Source of the DNA: Flavipsychrobacter sp.
GTDB taxonomy: Bacteria > Bacteroidota > Bacteroidia > Chitinophagales > Chitinophagaceae
NCBI GenBank assembly: GCA_016787265.1
Contig: JAEUVF010000013.1
Location: forward strand, 606,116 to 670,115
DNA length: 64,000 bases
Direction of reading: 5' to 3'
Shown here: positions 36,788 to 46,632 of the stretch, one piece after another
Layout: each line of letters begins with the position of its first letter
How positions within the stretch are numbered: the first letter of the stretch is position 1
Position numbers and translations under genes: made by a program
The notes under the pieces: generated by a model
What the model was told of the DNA's origin: nothing
The model's database searches: none
The model's input: only the letters and a program-made list of their open reading frames with translations

Positions 36788-37705
36788 TTAATTATTGAAT
36801 AAGATGAGCAGGGTATTCAGACGCTCTTTTAATTCTTTCCGATCTACGATAAAATCCAGGAATCCATGCTCCAGCAGAAATTCACTACGCTGGAAACCTT
36901 CCGGAAGATCCTTTTTGATGGTTTCCTTGATTACACGCGGACCTGCAAAGCCAATCAATGCACCAGGTTCTGCAATATTCAGATCCCCCAGCATTCCAAA
37001 GGACGCTGAGATACCACCAAACGATGGATCGGTAAGAAATGAAATATAGGGAATGTGGGCATCGGTCAGCTGCGATAATTTACCCGAAACCTTGGCTAAC
37101 TGCATCAACGAAAAGGCACTTTCCATCATACGCGCACCGCCCGACTTACATATGATCATAAGAGGTGTGGAATGTTCCAGACAATAATCTATTGCCCTTG
37201 ATATCCGTTCACCCATTACGCTTCCCAGCGAACCACCAATGAATTCAAAATCCATACAGGCAATTACGATGGACTGCTCATTAATCTTACCGGAAGCCAC
37301 CCGAATGGAATCGGTAATATCTGTCTTGCTCCAGATTTCCTGTAATCGTTTATAGTAAGGCTTGAGATCGGTAAAACCAAGGTAGTCTTTAGAACGGATG
37401 TTCTCAAACATCACCTGAACAGTGCCCGGATCAAATACGATATCAAAATATTCATCACTGCCGATACGATGATGATAATTACACTTCGGACAAACGAATA
37501 ACTGCTCCCGCAGCTCATTCATGGTACATATAAAATTACATTCCGGGCATTTGGTCCATAGACCTTCCGGGGTTTCCTTCTTCTCTGCGGTACTAGTCAG
37601 AATTCCTTTTTTTATCCGCTTAAACCAACTGGATTTAGTCTCTTCCGATTGACCTTCCTCACCAGCCAGGTTTGCATCAAAATCTTCCTCGTGTTGTGGT
37701 GCCAT
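36788..37705 (-). CDS. accD: Acetyl-CoA carboxylase carboxyltransferase beta subunit
   Basis: Forms with AccA the carboxyltransferase that makes malonyl-CoA. An N-terminal zinc finger (CPECNFICT and CPKCNYHHR, about residues 52-85) precedes the crotonase-like CoA domain, with the oxyanion-hole GGSLGSVMGERISRAID and the KSGGARMMES segment. The protein has 305 residues, including an acidic N-terminal extension of about 30. It is first of the accD-smpB minus-strand pair. Confidence 0.95.
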   Translation of the reverse strand: MAPQHEEDFDANLAGEEGQSEETKSSWFKRIKKGILTSTAEKKETPEGLWTKCPECNFICTMNELREQLFVCPKCNYHHRIGSDEYFDIVFDPGTVQVMFENIRSKDYLGFTDLKPYYKRLQEIWSKTDITDSIRVASGKINEQSIVIACMDFEFIGGSLGSVMGERISRAIDYCLEHSTPLMIICKSGGARMMESAFSLMQLAKVSGKLSQLTDAHIPYISFLTDPSFGGISASFGMLGDLNIAEPGALIGFAGPRVIKETIKKDLPEGFQRSEFLLEHGFLDFIVDRKELKERLNTLLILFNN

Positions 37706-37792
37706 GCTACGAATATGTTTAGACTGGCGGCTAAGATAAGAAACCTCCGCCTATTTTATTTTCTTTCGGAAATGGATAGAATACACATATGA

Positions 37793-37818
37793 AAAAAGCA
37801 GCCCCGAAGCTGCTTTTT
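37793..37818 (-). terminator. Intrinsic terminator after pgi
   Basis: AAAAAGCAGC at 37793-37802 pairs with GCTGCTTTTT at 37809-37818. It lies directly after the pgi stop on the minus strand and is symmetric, so it may work both ways. Confidence 0.85.
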
Positions 37819-37827
37819 AAATTCTGT

Positions 37828-39477
37828 TTATCTCATTTTTTTATACAGATTAATCAACCCGTTTGTACTACTGTCGTGCGAGCTTATGAATGTATCATCC
37901 ACCAGTTCCGGCAATATCTGGTTAGCCAGATGTTTACCCAATTCTACTCCCCACTGATCAAAACTGTAGATATTCCAGATAATACCCTGTACAAAAATCT
38001 TATGCTCATAAAATGCAATTAATTGTCCTAATGTAAAGGGATTCAACTCTTTAATAAGAATAGAATTGGTTGGTTTATTGCCCTCAAAAACTTTGAAAGG
38101 TACCAGTTCCGCAATTTTATCTGAAGTCATTCCGGCCTTCTCAAGTTCTGCCAGGGCTTCGGTTTCCGATTTTCCATTCATCAATGCTTCTGTTTGCGCA
38201 AAGAAATTGGAGAGCAATTTCTGATGGTGGTCTCCTATCGGATTGTATGATTTCGCTGCCGCGATAAAATCACAGGGAATAAGCGGTGTCCCCTGATGGA
38301 TCAACTGATAAAATGCATGTTGCCCATTCGTACCCGGTTCTCCCCAGATTATAGGTCCGGTTGCATAATTCACTTTATTCCCATTCCGGTCTACCGATTT
38401 GCCATTGCTTTCCATATTGCCCTGCTGGAAATAAGCCGGGAACCGGTGCATATACTGGTCATAGGGTAAAATAGCTTCTGTTTGAGCGCCAAAGAAATTG
38501 GTGTACCAAATTCCGGTTAATGCCATCAGTACTGGTATGTTATCTGCAAAAGGCGTTGTGCTGAAATGTTCATCGGCTGCAAAAGCTCCTTTTAATAATT
38601 CTTCAAATGCTGGGTAACCGATGGTCAGTGCAATGGATAAACCAATCGCACTCCACAAGGAATAACGACCGCCTACCCAATCCCAGAATCCAAACATATT
38701 GACCTTATCAATACCAAACTTCACAACCTCTTTCTCGTTCGTGGACAATGCAGCAAAATGACGGGCAATATCCTGTTCAGAAGCACCCGATTGAAGGAAC
38801 CAATTTCTGGCTGTATGCGCATTAGTCATGGTTTCCTGGGTGGTAAAGGTTTTGGAAGCAATCAGAAACAGGGTTTCTTCCGGGTTGATTTTTTTTAATG
38901 TTTCCGCGATATGCGTACCATCTACATTGGAAACAAAATAAGGTTGGATACCCTCTTTCCAGAATGGTTTCAATGCTTCGGTTACCATTAAGGGTCCGAG
39001 ATCACTTCCACCAATTCCGATATTTACGATGTATCGAATCCGTTTACCGGTGTACCCTTTCCAGTTGCCGGAATGTACCTGGTCACAGAACCGGGCCATT
39101 TGCTGTTGAACAGCCTGTACATCTGGCATGATATCTTTTCCTTCGGTTAGCACAGGCTTACCTGAAAAATTGCGCAGTGCCGTATGCAATACAGCCCTTC
39201 CTTCGGTTTTATTGATGAGTTCGCCTTTGAACATTGCCTTAATAGCCTGATCCAGCTGGCATTCCTGTGCCAGGTCCAGCAGTAAATGCCAGGTTGTTTC
39301 GTTGATCCTGTTTTTGGAAAAATCAATCACCAGGTCATGATGGCGACGTGAAAACTTTTCAAATCGCTGCGGATCAGCCTGAAAAAGGCTTCTCATCTGC
39401 TGGTCTTTTATGGATTCAAAATGTTGCTGCAGACCTTTCCAGGCCTTGGTAGAACTCGGGTTAATGGTTGGTAACAT
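37828..39477 (-). CDS. pgi: Glucose-6-phosphate isomerase
   Basis: Interconverts glucose 6-phosphate and fructose 6-phosphate. Sugar-phosphate binding GIGGSDLGP and [13 protein letters not shown] are present, as are the catalytic segment [18 protein letters not shown] and the [19 protein letters not shown] end region. The 549 residues fit the long enteric-type enzyme. It appears monocistronic, with its own terminator downstream and the threonine aldolase gene 29 bases upstream on the same strand. Confidence 0.97.
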   Translation of the reverse strand: MLPTINPSSTKAWKGLQQHFESIKDQQMRSLFQADPQRFEKFSRRHHDLVIDFSKNRINETTWHLLLDLAQECQLDQAIKAMFKGELINKTEGRAVLHTALRNFSGKPVLTEGKDIMPDVQAVQQQMARFCDQVHSGNWKGYTGKRIRYIVNIGIGGSDLGPLMVTEALKPFWKEGIQPYFVSNVDGTHIAETLKKINPEETLFLIASKTFTTQETMTNAHTARNWFLQSGASEQDIARHFAALSTNEKEVVKFGIDKVNMFGFWDWVGGRYSLWSAIGLSIALTIGYPAFEELLKGAFAADEHFSTTPFADNIPVLMALTGIWYTNFFGAQTEAILPYDQYMHRFPAYFQQGNMESNGKSVDRNGNKVNYATGPIIWGEPGTNGQHAFYQLIHQGTPLIPCDFIAAAKSYNPIGDHHQKLLSNFFAQTEALMNGKSETEALAELEKAGMTSDKIAELVPFKVFEGNKPTNSILIKELNPFTLGQLIAFYEHKIFVQGIIWNIYSFDQWGVELGKHLANQILPELVDDTFISSHDSSTNGLINLYKKMR

Positions 39478-39506
39478 GTTGTTGGTTTGCTTGCAAAAGC
39501 ACTAAG

Positions 39507-40523
39507 TTACAATTCATTCAATACTTGAAGCAGGCGATCTGTCATAGCCCTTGTGATATCCAGATGGGTGACCATCCGTATCTGGCTGGGTGAAATAGCA
39601 AGGCAATGAATGTCATAATGCCTTAAAGTATCAACTAAGGTAGCCGCCGTATATCGCCCTTTTACTTCAAAAATTACCAGGTTGGTTTCAACTGGCAGAA
39701 TGGTTCCAATAAACTCTTTGGTGGAAAGCAATGATGCTATTTCCTGCGCATGCTGATGATCTTCTCTTAACCGCTCAACATGGTGATCCAATGCATAACT
39801 GGCCGCAGCTGCCATGAACCCGGCCTGCCGCATGCCACCTCCAAATACTTTTCGGACTCTCCGGGCCTGGCGGATGAAATCGCGACTTCCCATTAAAACA
39901 GATCCGATCGGACATCCCATTCCTTTATTGAAACAAACGGAAATGCTGTCAAATGTTTGACCATATTGCTTTGCGGTTTGTCCCGTTGCAACCAGTGCAT
40001 TGAACAACCTGGCACCATCCAGGTGCAATGCCAGCCCATTGATCTGACAAACCTGTTTGATCGCCAGTATATCATCCCAGTTATAGCAGGATCCGCCTCC
40101 GCGATTACTGGTATTTTCCAAACAAACCAGGGAAGTCCGGGCTTTGTGCACATCATCCGGATTAATAGCCGAAACCACCTGATCAGCTGTAATACGACCC
40201 CGCATTCCAGCCACTGCTTTTACCTGGGAACCTGAGTGAAATGCGATTCCTCCACCTTCATAAATGTATACATGAGCCTGTTGTTCACAGATGACTTCAT
40301 CACCCGGACGGGTATGAACTTTTATTGCTACCTGGTTGCTCATTGTACCGGTCGGACAAAACAGTGCGGCTTCCATTCCAAAAAGAGAGGCCATCTTTGA
40401 TTCCAGCTCATTTACGGAGGGGTCTTCACCGAAAACATCATCCCCCACTTCTGCATGGGAAATTGCATCCAGCATACCCGGGGTAGGTCTGGTAAAAGTA
40501 TCTGAACGAAGGTCAATTTTCAT
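39507..40523 (-). CDS. ltaE: Low-specificity threonine aldolase
   Basis: PLP enzyme that cleaves L-threonine or allo-threonine to glycine and acetaldehyde. It starts KIDLRSDTFTRPT, carries HLDGARLFNA and the PLP lysine in CFNKGMGCPIGSVL, and ends in the small domain. It has 338 residues from the ATG at 40523. The longer start at 40538 is unlikely, because the promoter box at 40528-40535 lies inside it. With only four bases between the box and the ATG, the transcript is probably leaderless. The symbol is by similarity. Confidence 0.88.
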   Translation of the reverse strand: MKIDLRSDTFTRPTPGMLDAISHAEVGDDVFGEDPSVNELESKMASLFGMEAALFCPTGTMSNQVAIKVHTRPGDEVICEQQAHVYIYEGGGIAFHSGSQVKAVAGMRGRITADQVVSAINPDDVHKARTSLVCLENTSNRGGGSCYNWDDILAIKQVCQINGLALHLDGARLFNALVATGQTAKQYGQTFDSISVCFNKGMGCPIGSVLMGSRDFIRQARRVRKVFGGGMRQAGFMAAAASYALDHHVERLREDHQHAQEIASLLSTKEFIGTILPVETNLVIFEVKGRYTAATLVDTLRHYDIHCLAISPSQIRMVTHLDITRAMTDRLLQVLNEL

Positions 40524-40527
40524 GCGC

Positions 40528-40535
40528 CAAATATA
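40528..40535 (-). promoter_or_regulatory. Threonine aldolase -7 box, leaderless arrangement
   Basis: On the minus strand TATATTTG is followed by four bases and the ATG. A transcript starting at the usual distance would begin at or next to the start codon. Confidence 0.5.
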
Positions 40536-40605
40536 CATTTCGTACGCTTTTAGGATATGTATTTCCTAACTGAAAATCAGATCAAAAGGAATAATGCAGT
40601 ATTTT

Positions 40606-40700
40606 TTACAGGTTATTTTAAATAATGATTATTATACATAAATCATTATAATATAAATAAATAGATAAATATATGCATATATTTTATAAATACAATTAAG
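40606..40700. repeat. Very AT-rich segment with two palindromes upstream of smc
   Basis: In 40621-40700 only 8 of 80 bases are G or C. It contains a 9-bp inverted repeat (ATAATGATT at 40622-40630 with AATCATTAT at 40641-40649) and a perfect 18-bp palindrome (AAATATATGCATATATTT at 40667-40684). The whole gap between the threonine aldolase and smc is 294 bases and holds no gene. It may be a protein-binding or easily melted site; nothing more specific is visible. Confidence 0.6.
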
Positions 40701-40786
40701 AGAATATCCTGTCTGTTGTGCAAAAGAAGTACAGAATTATCCCGGTGGATTGGGGCCATACCCCCTCCAAGTTGAAATCAATCCTA

Positions 40787-40794
40787 TATATTTG
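40787..40794 (+). promoter_or_regulatory. smc -7 promoter element
   Basis: TATATTTG matches TAnnTTTG, 23 bases before the GTG start of smc, the same distance as at ftsE and pdhB. Confidence 0.5.
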
Positions 40795-40817
40795 CTTCCC
40801 TCTAAAATTGGATAATT

Positions 40818-43800
40818 GTGCGTCTTAAGAGCTTAGAAATAAAGGGTTTTAAAAGTTTTGCCGATAAAACCGTTGTTCATTTCGACCAGAATATCACCGG
40901 TATTGTTGGTCCCAATGGTTGCGGAAAAAGTAATATTATCGACAGTATCCGCTGGGTAATCGGTGAACAGAAGATCAGTCAGTTGCGTTCAGAAAACCTG
41001 GATAGCCTGGTTTTTAATGGATCCCGGACACGCTCGGCATCCGGATTGGCGGAAGTGAGCCTGACTTTTGAAAACACCAAAAACCTGTTACCCACCGAGT
41101 TCAATACGGTTACGATTACCCGAAAATTCTATAAAAGCGGAGAAAGCGAATACCGCCTGAATGATGTGAGCTGCCGGTTGAAAGATATCCAGAACCTCTT
41201 CATGGATACCGGCGTAAGTACCGACAGTTATAGCATCATCGAACTGGGTATGGTGGATGACCTTATCAAGGATAAGGATAATAGTCGCCGTCGAATGCTG
41301 GAGCAGGCTGCCGGGATATCCATTTATAAAACCCGCAAAAAAGAAGCCCGTCAGAAACTGGATGCCACAGAGCAGGATCTGGCCAGGATCGAGGACCTCT
41401 TGTTTGAGATCAACAACCAGTTAAAGGCGCTTGAGAACCAGGCCAAAAAAGCAGAGAAGTATTACGAAATAAAAAAGGATTATAAAGAAATTTCTATCGA
41501 GCTGGCGAAAGCTGCACTGGAAGGATTCAATCTGACCTATCGCGATCTGAATGAGCAGACCAATGCGGAGACTGATAAGAAAGCTCAACTGGATGCCACA
41601 ATCGCACAGGAAGAAGCAGCACTGGAGCAGGAAAAACTGGATTTTATTGAAAAGGAACGGCAATTGCAATCTTTACAATACACGTTCAACGAATTGCTCC
41701 AACAGTTACGAACAAAGGAAAACGAAAAAAATCTCGCCTCACAGCGTTTGAACTTCCTTCGCGAAAAGGAAGACAGTCTGCAGGATTTTCTTCAGAAAAG
41801 TGATGGTCAGTTAAAAGGACTGGAAGAAAGCATTGCATTCAGTGCCAAACAGGTGGAAGAGGAGGAAGGCAAACTGGAGACCTTTGAGTCGCAGTTGGAA
41901 GGATATAAATCAGATGTAGAAGAAAAACGCAGCCAGTTTGATGCACAGCGGCAGGCAGTGGATGCCATCCGAAGTGAAAACCTTCAGATTCAGCGCAGCC
42001 AGTTTGAAGCAGAAAAGAAAGTGGCTGTTGCCGATACCTCCATATTGAATTTACAACGCAGCATTCATCAGATAGAAGAGGAGCGGGAATTAAGAGGAAG
42101 CCAGTTAAAACAACTGGAGGAAGAAAGAACTGAAAAGGAGCAGGAGCTTGAAGGCAGACAGAAAGATCTGCAACAACTGCAGGAACATCATGAGCGTACG
42201 CGTGAACAAATCCTGCTGACACAACAGGAACTGGAACAGTTAAGACAAAAACTGGCTGAAGAGAACCGTTTGCTGGATGCCCGCAAAAACGAACACGATC
42301 TGTTGAAAAGCCTGATTGATTCAATGGAAGGCTATCCTGAAAGTGTCAAGTTTCTGCATAACAATCCGAACTGGAATCACCAGGCACCTATTTTATCGGA
42401 TATCATATATGTAAAGGAAGCATATAGGGCAGCAGTAGAAAATGTACTGGAACCTTACCTTAATTATTATGTAGTTAATAATCTGAAAGAAGGATTGCAG
42501 GCCATTCATTTACTGGATGAGCACAAAAAAGGAAAGGCAAATTTCTTTTTGCTTGATCAGTTTGGAGATTCCGCAACCAATAACAGCGTGCCCGCAGGAA
42601 CTTTACCTGCCCTGTCTGTAATTGAGGTGGATGCTGCCTATAAATCATTGGCCTACCATTTGTTGGGCAATGTATTTATCGCTGAAGATGAATCGGCGCT
42701 GGAAAACAGCAACGGACATATCATCCTGGAAAAGACCGGTAAATATGTAAAAGGGAAATACTCCATTATTGGAGGAAGTGTAGGTCTTTTTGAAGGAAAG
42801 AAAATTGGTCGTGCTAAAAATCTGGAAAAATTAATTGAAGAAATTCATACCCAGGAACAGGTGGTAGCAGCTATCCGGCAAACCATTCAGGAGAAACACA
42901 ATGAAGTAATCGGGTATAATGAGCAGCTGAAAGAACAGGCGATCAAACAAACCCAGCAGGAGATCAACCAGCTTACCAACCAGGTATTTGCCTTACAGAA
43001 TAAAGTGGAGAACCTGCATGCACAGCAGTCCACGAGTCGCAATCGCCTCGAAGAATTGCAACAGCAACTGGAAACCAGTCAGCAATCCATTTCCGGAACC
43101 CGTTCCGAATTAACCGAATTGCTGCAATTGATTGAAGAAACCGGCTCCCGACTTGTTGAAATTGAACAGTCCTATAAAACTGCCGAACAGCAATACAACA
43201 GTGCCAATGCAGTATACAACGAATTCAATCTGTCGCTGACAAGACAGCAGAGTCGCATCAATTCCATAAAACAGGAACTGGAATTCAAAAGCAACCAGCT
43301 GAAAGATCTGACCAATCAGATTGAGATCAATCAAAGTCAGCTAAAGCAGGTTTCAGAAGATATCACTGCAAGTGAAAACCTGCTGAACCAGGCGGAGGAA
43401 GGATTGCTGGACATGATGAGAAAGAAGGAAGAGGATGAGAAAGTATTGAACCAGGCAGACCAGGCCTATTATACCATTCGTAGTCTCCTCAATGAAAAAG
43501 AAGCAGCGCTTCGAACCAAGGTAAAAGAAAAAGACCAGTTGGAACATTCATTGGGAGCCATTAAAGACCGGCTGAATGAATTGAAACTGCAACTGGCTGG
43601 AATGAAGGAGCGATTACAGGTTGAGTTTCGCATCAACCTGGATGATATCATCGATCAGCCAAGAACTTCAGAAACGCCGGTGGAGGAGTTACAGGAAAAA
43701 TCCGAGCGCATGAAAAAGCGCCTGGAGAACCTGGGTGAAGTAAACCCCACTGCCATCGAAGCGTTTACAGAAATGAAAAAGCGTTATGAGTTCATACTGG

Positions 43801-44336
43801 AACAGAAGAATGATCTCGTATCCGCTAAAGACAGTCTGTTGCAAACCATTGCCGAAGTAGAGAGTACTGCCAATCAGAAATTCCTTGACACCTTTAATCA
43901 GGTAAAAGAGAATTTCATTAAGGTATTCAAAGCCCTGTTCACAGAAGAGGATCAGTGCGACCTGATCCTGGAAAATCCGGAGAATCTGGCTGAAACAGGA
44001 ATCGATATCATCGCCAAGCCAAAAGGCAAAAGACCCTCATCCATTACCCAATTGAGTGGTGGTGAAAAAACATTGACAGCAACTGCACTCCTCTTTGCCA
44101 TTTACCTCATCAAACCAGCGCCCTTCTGTATTCTTGATGAGGTGGACGCACCACTGGATGATGCAAACGTGGGTAAATTCACGAATATGATTCGTCGTTT
44201 CAGTGAAGAAAGTCAGTTTATTATTGTTACACACAACAAAATGACGATGAGTGCCGTTGATGCAATCTATGGTGTAACCATGCAGGAACCGGGAGTAAGT
44301 AAATTAGTACCGGTAGATTTTAGAAATTTGAATTAA
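40818..44336 (+). CDS. smc: Chromosome segregation protein SMC
   Basis: Large ATPase that loops and compacts DNA. The N-terminal Walker A GPNGCGKSNIIDSIRW is at 31-46. Long coiled-coil arms surround a hinge at about 510-650. The C-terminal signature LSGGEKTLTATALLFA and Walker B PFCILDEVDAPLDDAN are near 1075-1120. The 1172 residues are normal. It begins with GTG; no ScpA or ScpB gene is adjacent. It is followed by one or two hairpins and the DUF486 gene. Confidence 0.96.
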   Translation: MRLKSLEIKGFKSFADKTVVHFDQNITGIVGPNGCGKSNIIDSIRWVIGEQKISQLRSENLDSLVFNGSRTRSASGLAEVSLTFENTKNLLPTEFNTVTITRKFYKSGESEYRLNDVSCRLKDIQNLFMDTGVSTDSYSIIELGMVDDLIKDKDNSRRRMLEQAAGISIYKTRKKEARQKLDATEQDLARIEDLLFEINNQLKALENQAKKAEKYYEIKKDYKEISIELAKAALEGFNLTYRDLNEQTNAETDKKAQLDATIAQEEAALEQEKLDFIEKERQLQSLQYTFNELLQQLRTKENEKNLASQRLNFLREKEDSLQDFLQKSDGQLKGLEESIAFSAKQVEEEEGKLETFESQLEGYKSDVEEKRSQFDAQRQAVDAIRSENLQIQRSQFEAEKKVAVADTSILNLQRSIHQIEEERELRGSQLKQLEEERTEKEQELEGRQKDLQQLQEHHERTREQILLTQQELEQLRQKLAEENRLLDARKNEHDLLKSLIDSMEGYPESVKFLHNNPNWNHQAPILSDIIYVKEAYRAAVENVLEPYLNYYVVNNLKEGLQAIHLLDEHKKGKANFFLLDQFGDSATNNSVPAGTLPALSVIEVDAAYKSLAYHLLGNVFIAEDESALENSNGHIILEKTGKYVKGKYSIIGGSVGLFEGKKIGRAKNLEKLIEEIHTQEQVVAAIRQTIQEKHNEVIGYNEQLKEQAIKQTQQEINQLTNQVFALQNKVENLHAQQSTSRNRLEELQQQLETSQQSISGTRSELTELLQLIEETGSRLVEIEQSYKTAEQQYNSANAVYNEFNLSLTRQQSRINSIKQELEFKSNQLKDLTNQIEINQSQLKQVSEDITASENLLNQAEEGLLDMMRKKEEDEKVLNQADQAYYTIRSLLNEKEAALRTKVKEKDQLEHSLGAIKDRLNELKLQLAGMKERLQVEFRINLDDIIDQPRTSETPVEELQEKSERMKKRLENLGEVNPTAIEAFTEMKKRYEFILEQKNDLVSAKDSLLQTIAEVESTANQKFLDTFNQVKENFIKVFKALFTEEDQCDLILENPENLAETGIDIIAKPKGKRPSSITQLSGGEKTLTATALLFAIYLIKPAPFCILDEVDAPLDDANVGKFTNMIRRFSEESQFIIVTHNKMTMSAVDAIYGVTMQEPGVSKLVPVDFRNLN

Positions 44337-44373
44337 TCTCCTATTTTTAAGTATTAGTAACCGTCCAACCTGT

Positions 44374-44408
44374 TAAAGCATCTCCTTGTTGAGGTGCTTT
44401 ACTATTTT
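44374..44408 (+). terminator. Terminator-like hairpin after smc
   Basis: TAAAGCATCTC at 44374-44384 pairs (one G-U) with GAGGTGCTTTA at 44391-44401. The following T run is short. Confidence 0.6.
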
Positions 44409-44497
44409 ACAGAAATCGAGGATTTTTACGATTGCATAAAAAAAAGCTGAATTGTATTTTGGTATTGGAGGTTGTATCTTGTTTTTCACCAGTTCAT

Positions 44498-44529
44498 AAC
44501 CGCATGCCACAGGTGTGCGGTTTTTTTTA
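44498..44529 (+). terminator. Second hairpin with T run before the DUF486 gene
   Basis: AACCGCA at 44498-44504 pairs with TGCGGTT at 44516-44522, followed by a run of T. It lies 30 bases before the DUF486 start, so that gene must have a promoter after it or be read through. Confidence 0.65.
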
Positions 44530-44558
44530 ATTTTAGCACCACACCAAAGGATCGATTT

Positions 44559-44888
44559 ATGCGTACCATCGTACTGTTGCTTATATCCAATGTTTTTATG
44601 ACCATAGCCTGGTATGGACATTTAAAACAAAAAGGGCTTCCACTCTGGAAAGCCATTCTGATTGCATGGGGAATCGCATTCTTCGAATATTGCCTGATGG
44701 TACCAGCTAACAGGATGGGGTATGCGAATGGATTTTCCGGTTTTCAATTGAAAATGACCCAGGAGGTAATCACACTGGTTGTATTCGCGGTTTTTGCCGT
44801 GCTATATCTGAAAGAACCGTTTCGCTGGAATTACCTGGTAAGTTTTGCCTTTTTGCTGGGAGCCGTTTATTTTATGTTCAAAAAATAA
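44559..44888 (+). CDS. DUF486 small membrane protein
   Basis: A 109-residue protein with four hydrophobic segments that matches DUF486 (a small drug/metabolite transporter-like family). It has the typical ISNVFMTIAWYGHLK start, the central AFFEYCLMVPANRMGY and LKMTQEVITLVVF. The physiological substrate is unknown. The start is the ATG at 44559; a longer reading would include the terminator hairpin. Its stop is immediately followed by the convergent trmN6 stop. Confidence 0.85.
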   Translation: MRTIVLLLISNVFMTIAWYGHLKQKGLPLWKAILIAWGIAFFEYCLMVPANRMGYANGFSGFQLKMTQEVITLVVFAVFAVLYLKEPFRWNYLVSFAFLLGAVYFMFKK

Positions 44889-45608
44889 TCAGAGATACAG
44901 GTAATAGGGTTGAAGCAGTCGGATGAATTCTGCAGAATAGTTTCCATATTCCCTGATTCGAGTGGATGTTAAAGTTTCGGTGCGGGGTACAGTTTTACTA
45001 AATAGGCAAAAGGATCGGAAGGGGGTATGTCTTTCTGTTTGGCATATATCCATCCGTTTAAGAAGTTGGAATTCACTTGTGCAAATTTTTTCAAGAAGTG
45101 TTTCCGTTCTCGGGTAAGGAAGGAGAATAGCGAAAGATCCGTTCACCTCTGTTACCCTTTCAGCCAGTTGAAGCAGCGAAGACAGATCCAGGCCACGTTC
45201 ATGTTTGGCCTGGTTTAATCGTACATCCGGAGACAATAAAGATTGTTCAAAAAAAGGCGGATTGGTGAACACCAGTGAATACCTGCGGGGAAATGGATAA
45301 CTGAGCGCATCTCCCTGAAAAAGCTCCAGCCTGTCAGCCCAGGGCGAAGCCTTGAAATTTGCTGTTGCCTGGTTGCCGGCAGGCTCGTCCAGTTCAATTG
45401 CATCGATTTGCGTCAGTTTTGCTTGCTGGGCCAGCATCAGGCTCAGCAATCCCGTCCCGGTTCCGATATCCAGAGCAGACGGCAGGTCTTTATCACGAAA
45501 TTCATCCGCCAGCCAGGCTCCAAATAAACAGGCTTCCGTGCACACTTTCATGGCACAATCTTCCTGGTTGATACGAAAAGATTTAAACTGAAAATAGGTA
45601 TTCGCCAA
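44889..45608 (-). CDS. trmN6: tRNA1(Val) adenine-37 N6-methyltransferase
   Basis: SAM-dependent enzyme of 239 residues that methylates A37 of a valine tRNA. Motif I is DIGTGTGLLSLMLAQQA, and the NPPF motif that places adenine N6 is in VFTNPPFFEQSLLSP. The GLDLSSLLQLAERV segment follows. The frame begins at TTG, but the encoded start (ANTYFQFKSFRINQ) agrees with the family, so TTG is probably the real start. Confidence 0.85.
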   Translation of the reverse strand: MANTYFQFKSFRINQEDCAMKVCTEACLFGAWLADEFRDKDLPSALDIGTGTGLLSLMLAQQAKLTQIDAIELDEPAGNQATANFKASPWADRLELFQGDALSYPFPRRYSLVFTNPPFFEQSLLSPDVRLNQAKHERGLDLSSLLQLAERVTEVNGSFAILLPYPRTETLLEKICTSEFQLLKRMDICQTERHTPFRSFCLFSKTVPRTETLTSTRIREYGNYSAEFIRLLQPYYLYL

Positions 45609-45626
45609 AACGTTTCTGATTTGAAA

Positions 45627-46628
45627 TTACCAGCCTGCCCGGGCGGTTGGGGTTACAGAAAGATCGGCAAAATCACCGGCAAAAAATTTATAGTATGCAG
45701 CCAGTGCAATCATTGCTGCATTATCGGTGCAAAAAGGCAGCGCCGGGTAATAGGTTTTCCATCCATATTTTTTTCCCAAGAGTTCCAGGCCATTTCTTAA
45801 GCCGGAATTGGCGGAAACACCTCCTGCAAGGCAGATCTCCTTTATCCCGGTTTCGAATGCAGCCTTCTTTAACTTATTCAGTAAAATAGTTACAATCCGC
45901 TCCTGAATGGAAGCACAGATATCAGGCAACCGATCTTGTATAAACGAAGGATTCTCCTTTTGGTGTTCCTGTATAAAATAAAGAATGGCCGTTTTCAATC
46001 CGGAAAAACTAAAATTCAGATCGGGGATCTGTGGCTCAGGAAACCGGAATGCTTTCGAATTACCTTTTTTTGCGTACACATCTATTAACGGACCTCCAGG
46101 ATAGGGGAGTCCCAACAGCTTGGCCGATTTATCAAACGCTTCACCGGCAGCATCATCAATGGTTTCACCAATAACCCTCATCCTGGTGGGCGATTCAGCC
46201 ACAACCAATTGGGTATGTCCGCCACTTACAGTAAGACACAAAAACGGAAAATCCGGTTTGGGATCTTCGATCAGGTTCGCCACTACATGGGCCTGCATAT
46301 GGTGAACGGTTATAAGTGGCTTGCCGAGTGCCAAAGCAAGTGATCTGGCAAATTGTGCCCCCACCAGCAATGCACCAATTAATCCCGGTGCCTGGGTAAA
46401 TGCGATGGCATCCAGTTGTTCAAGAGTCAGGCCGGCCTGCTGCATTGCCTGGTCTACGACCGGAACAATATGTTGCATATGTGCGCGACTAGCCAGTTCG
46501 GGCACTACCCCCCCATACTGTTCATGTACCTTCTGTGTGGCAACGATATTGGAAAGTACCTGTCCATCTTTACAAACAGCAGCGGCAGTTTCATCGCAGG
46601 AACTCTCAATAGCTAATACAATTGGCAT
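45627..46628 (-). CDS. tsaD: tRNA N6-adenosine threonylcarbamoyltransferase TsaD
   Basis: Catalytic subunit of the t6A37 synthesis complex. The ASKHA fold start AIESSCDETAAAVCKDG, the metal-binding HHMQAHV and the GGVSANSGLRNG motif are visible. It has 333 residues, normal length. TcdA at 25440 acts on its product. It starts four bases from the stop of the upstream ABC permease gene on the same strand. Confidence 0.95.
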   Translation of the reverse strand: MPIVLAIESSCDETAAAVCKDGQVLSNIVATQKVHEQYGGVVPELASRAHMQHIVPVVDQAMQQAGLTLEQLDAIAFTQAPGLIGALLVGAQFARSLALALGKPLITVHHMQAHVVANLIEDPKPDFPFLCLTVSGGHTQLVVAESPTRMRVIGETIDDAAGEAFDKSAKLLGLPYPGGPLIDVYAKKGNSKAFRFPEPQIPDLNFSFSGLKTAILYFIQEHQKENPSFIQDRLPDICASIQERIVTILLNKLKKAAFETGIKEICLAGGVSANSGLRNGLELLGKKYGWKTYYPALPFCTDNAAMIALAAYYKFFAGDFADLSVTPTARAGW

Positions 46629-46632
46629 AACA

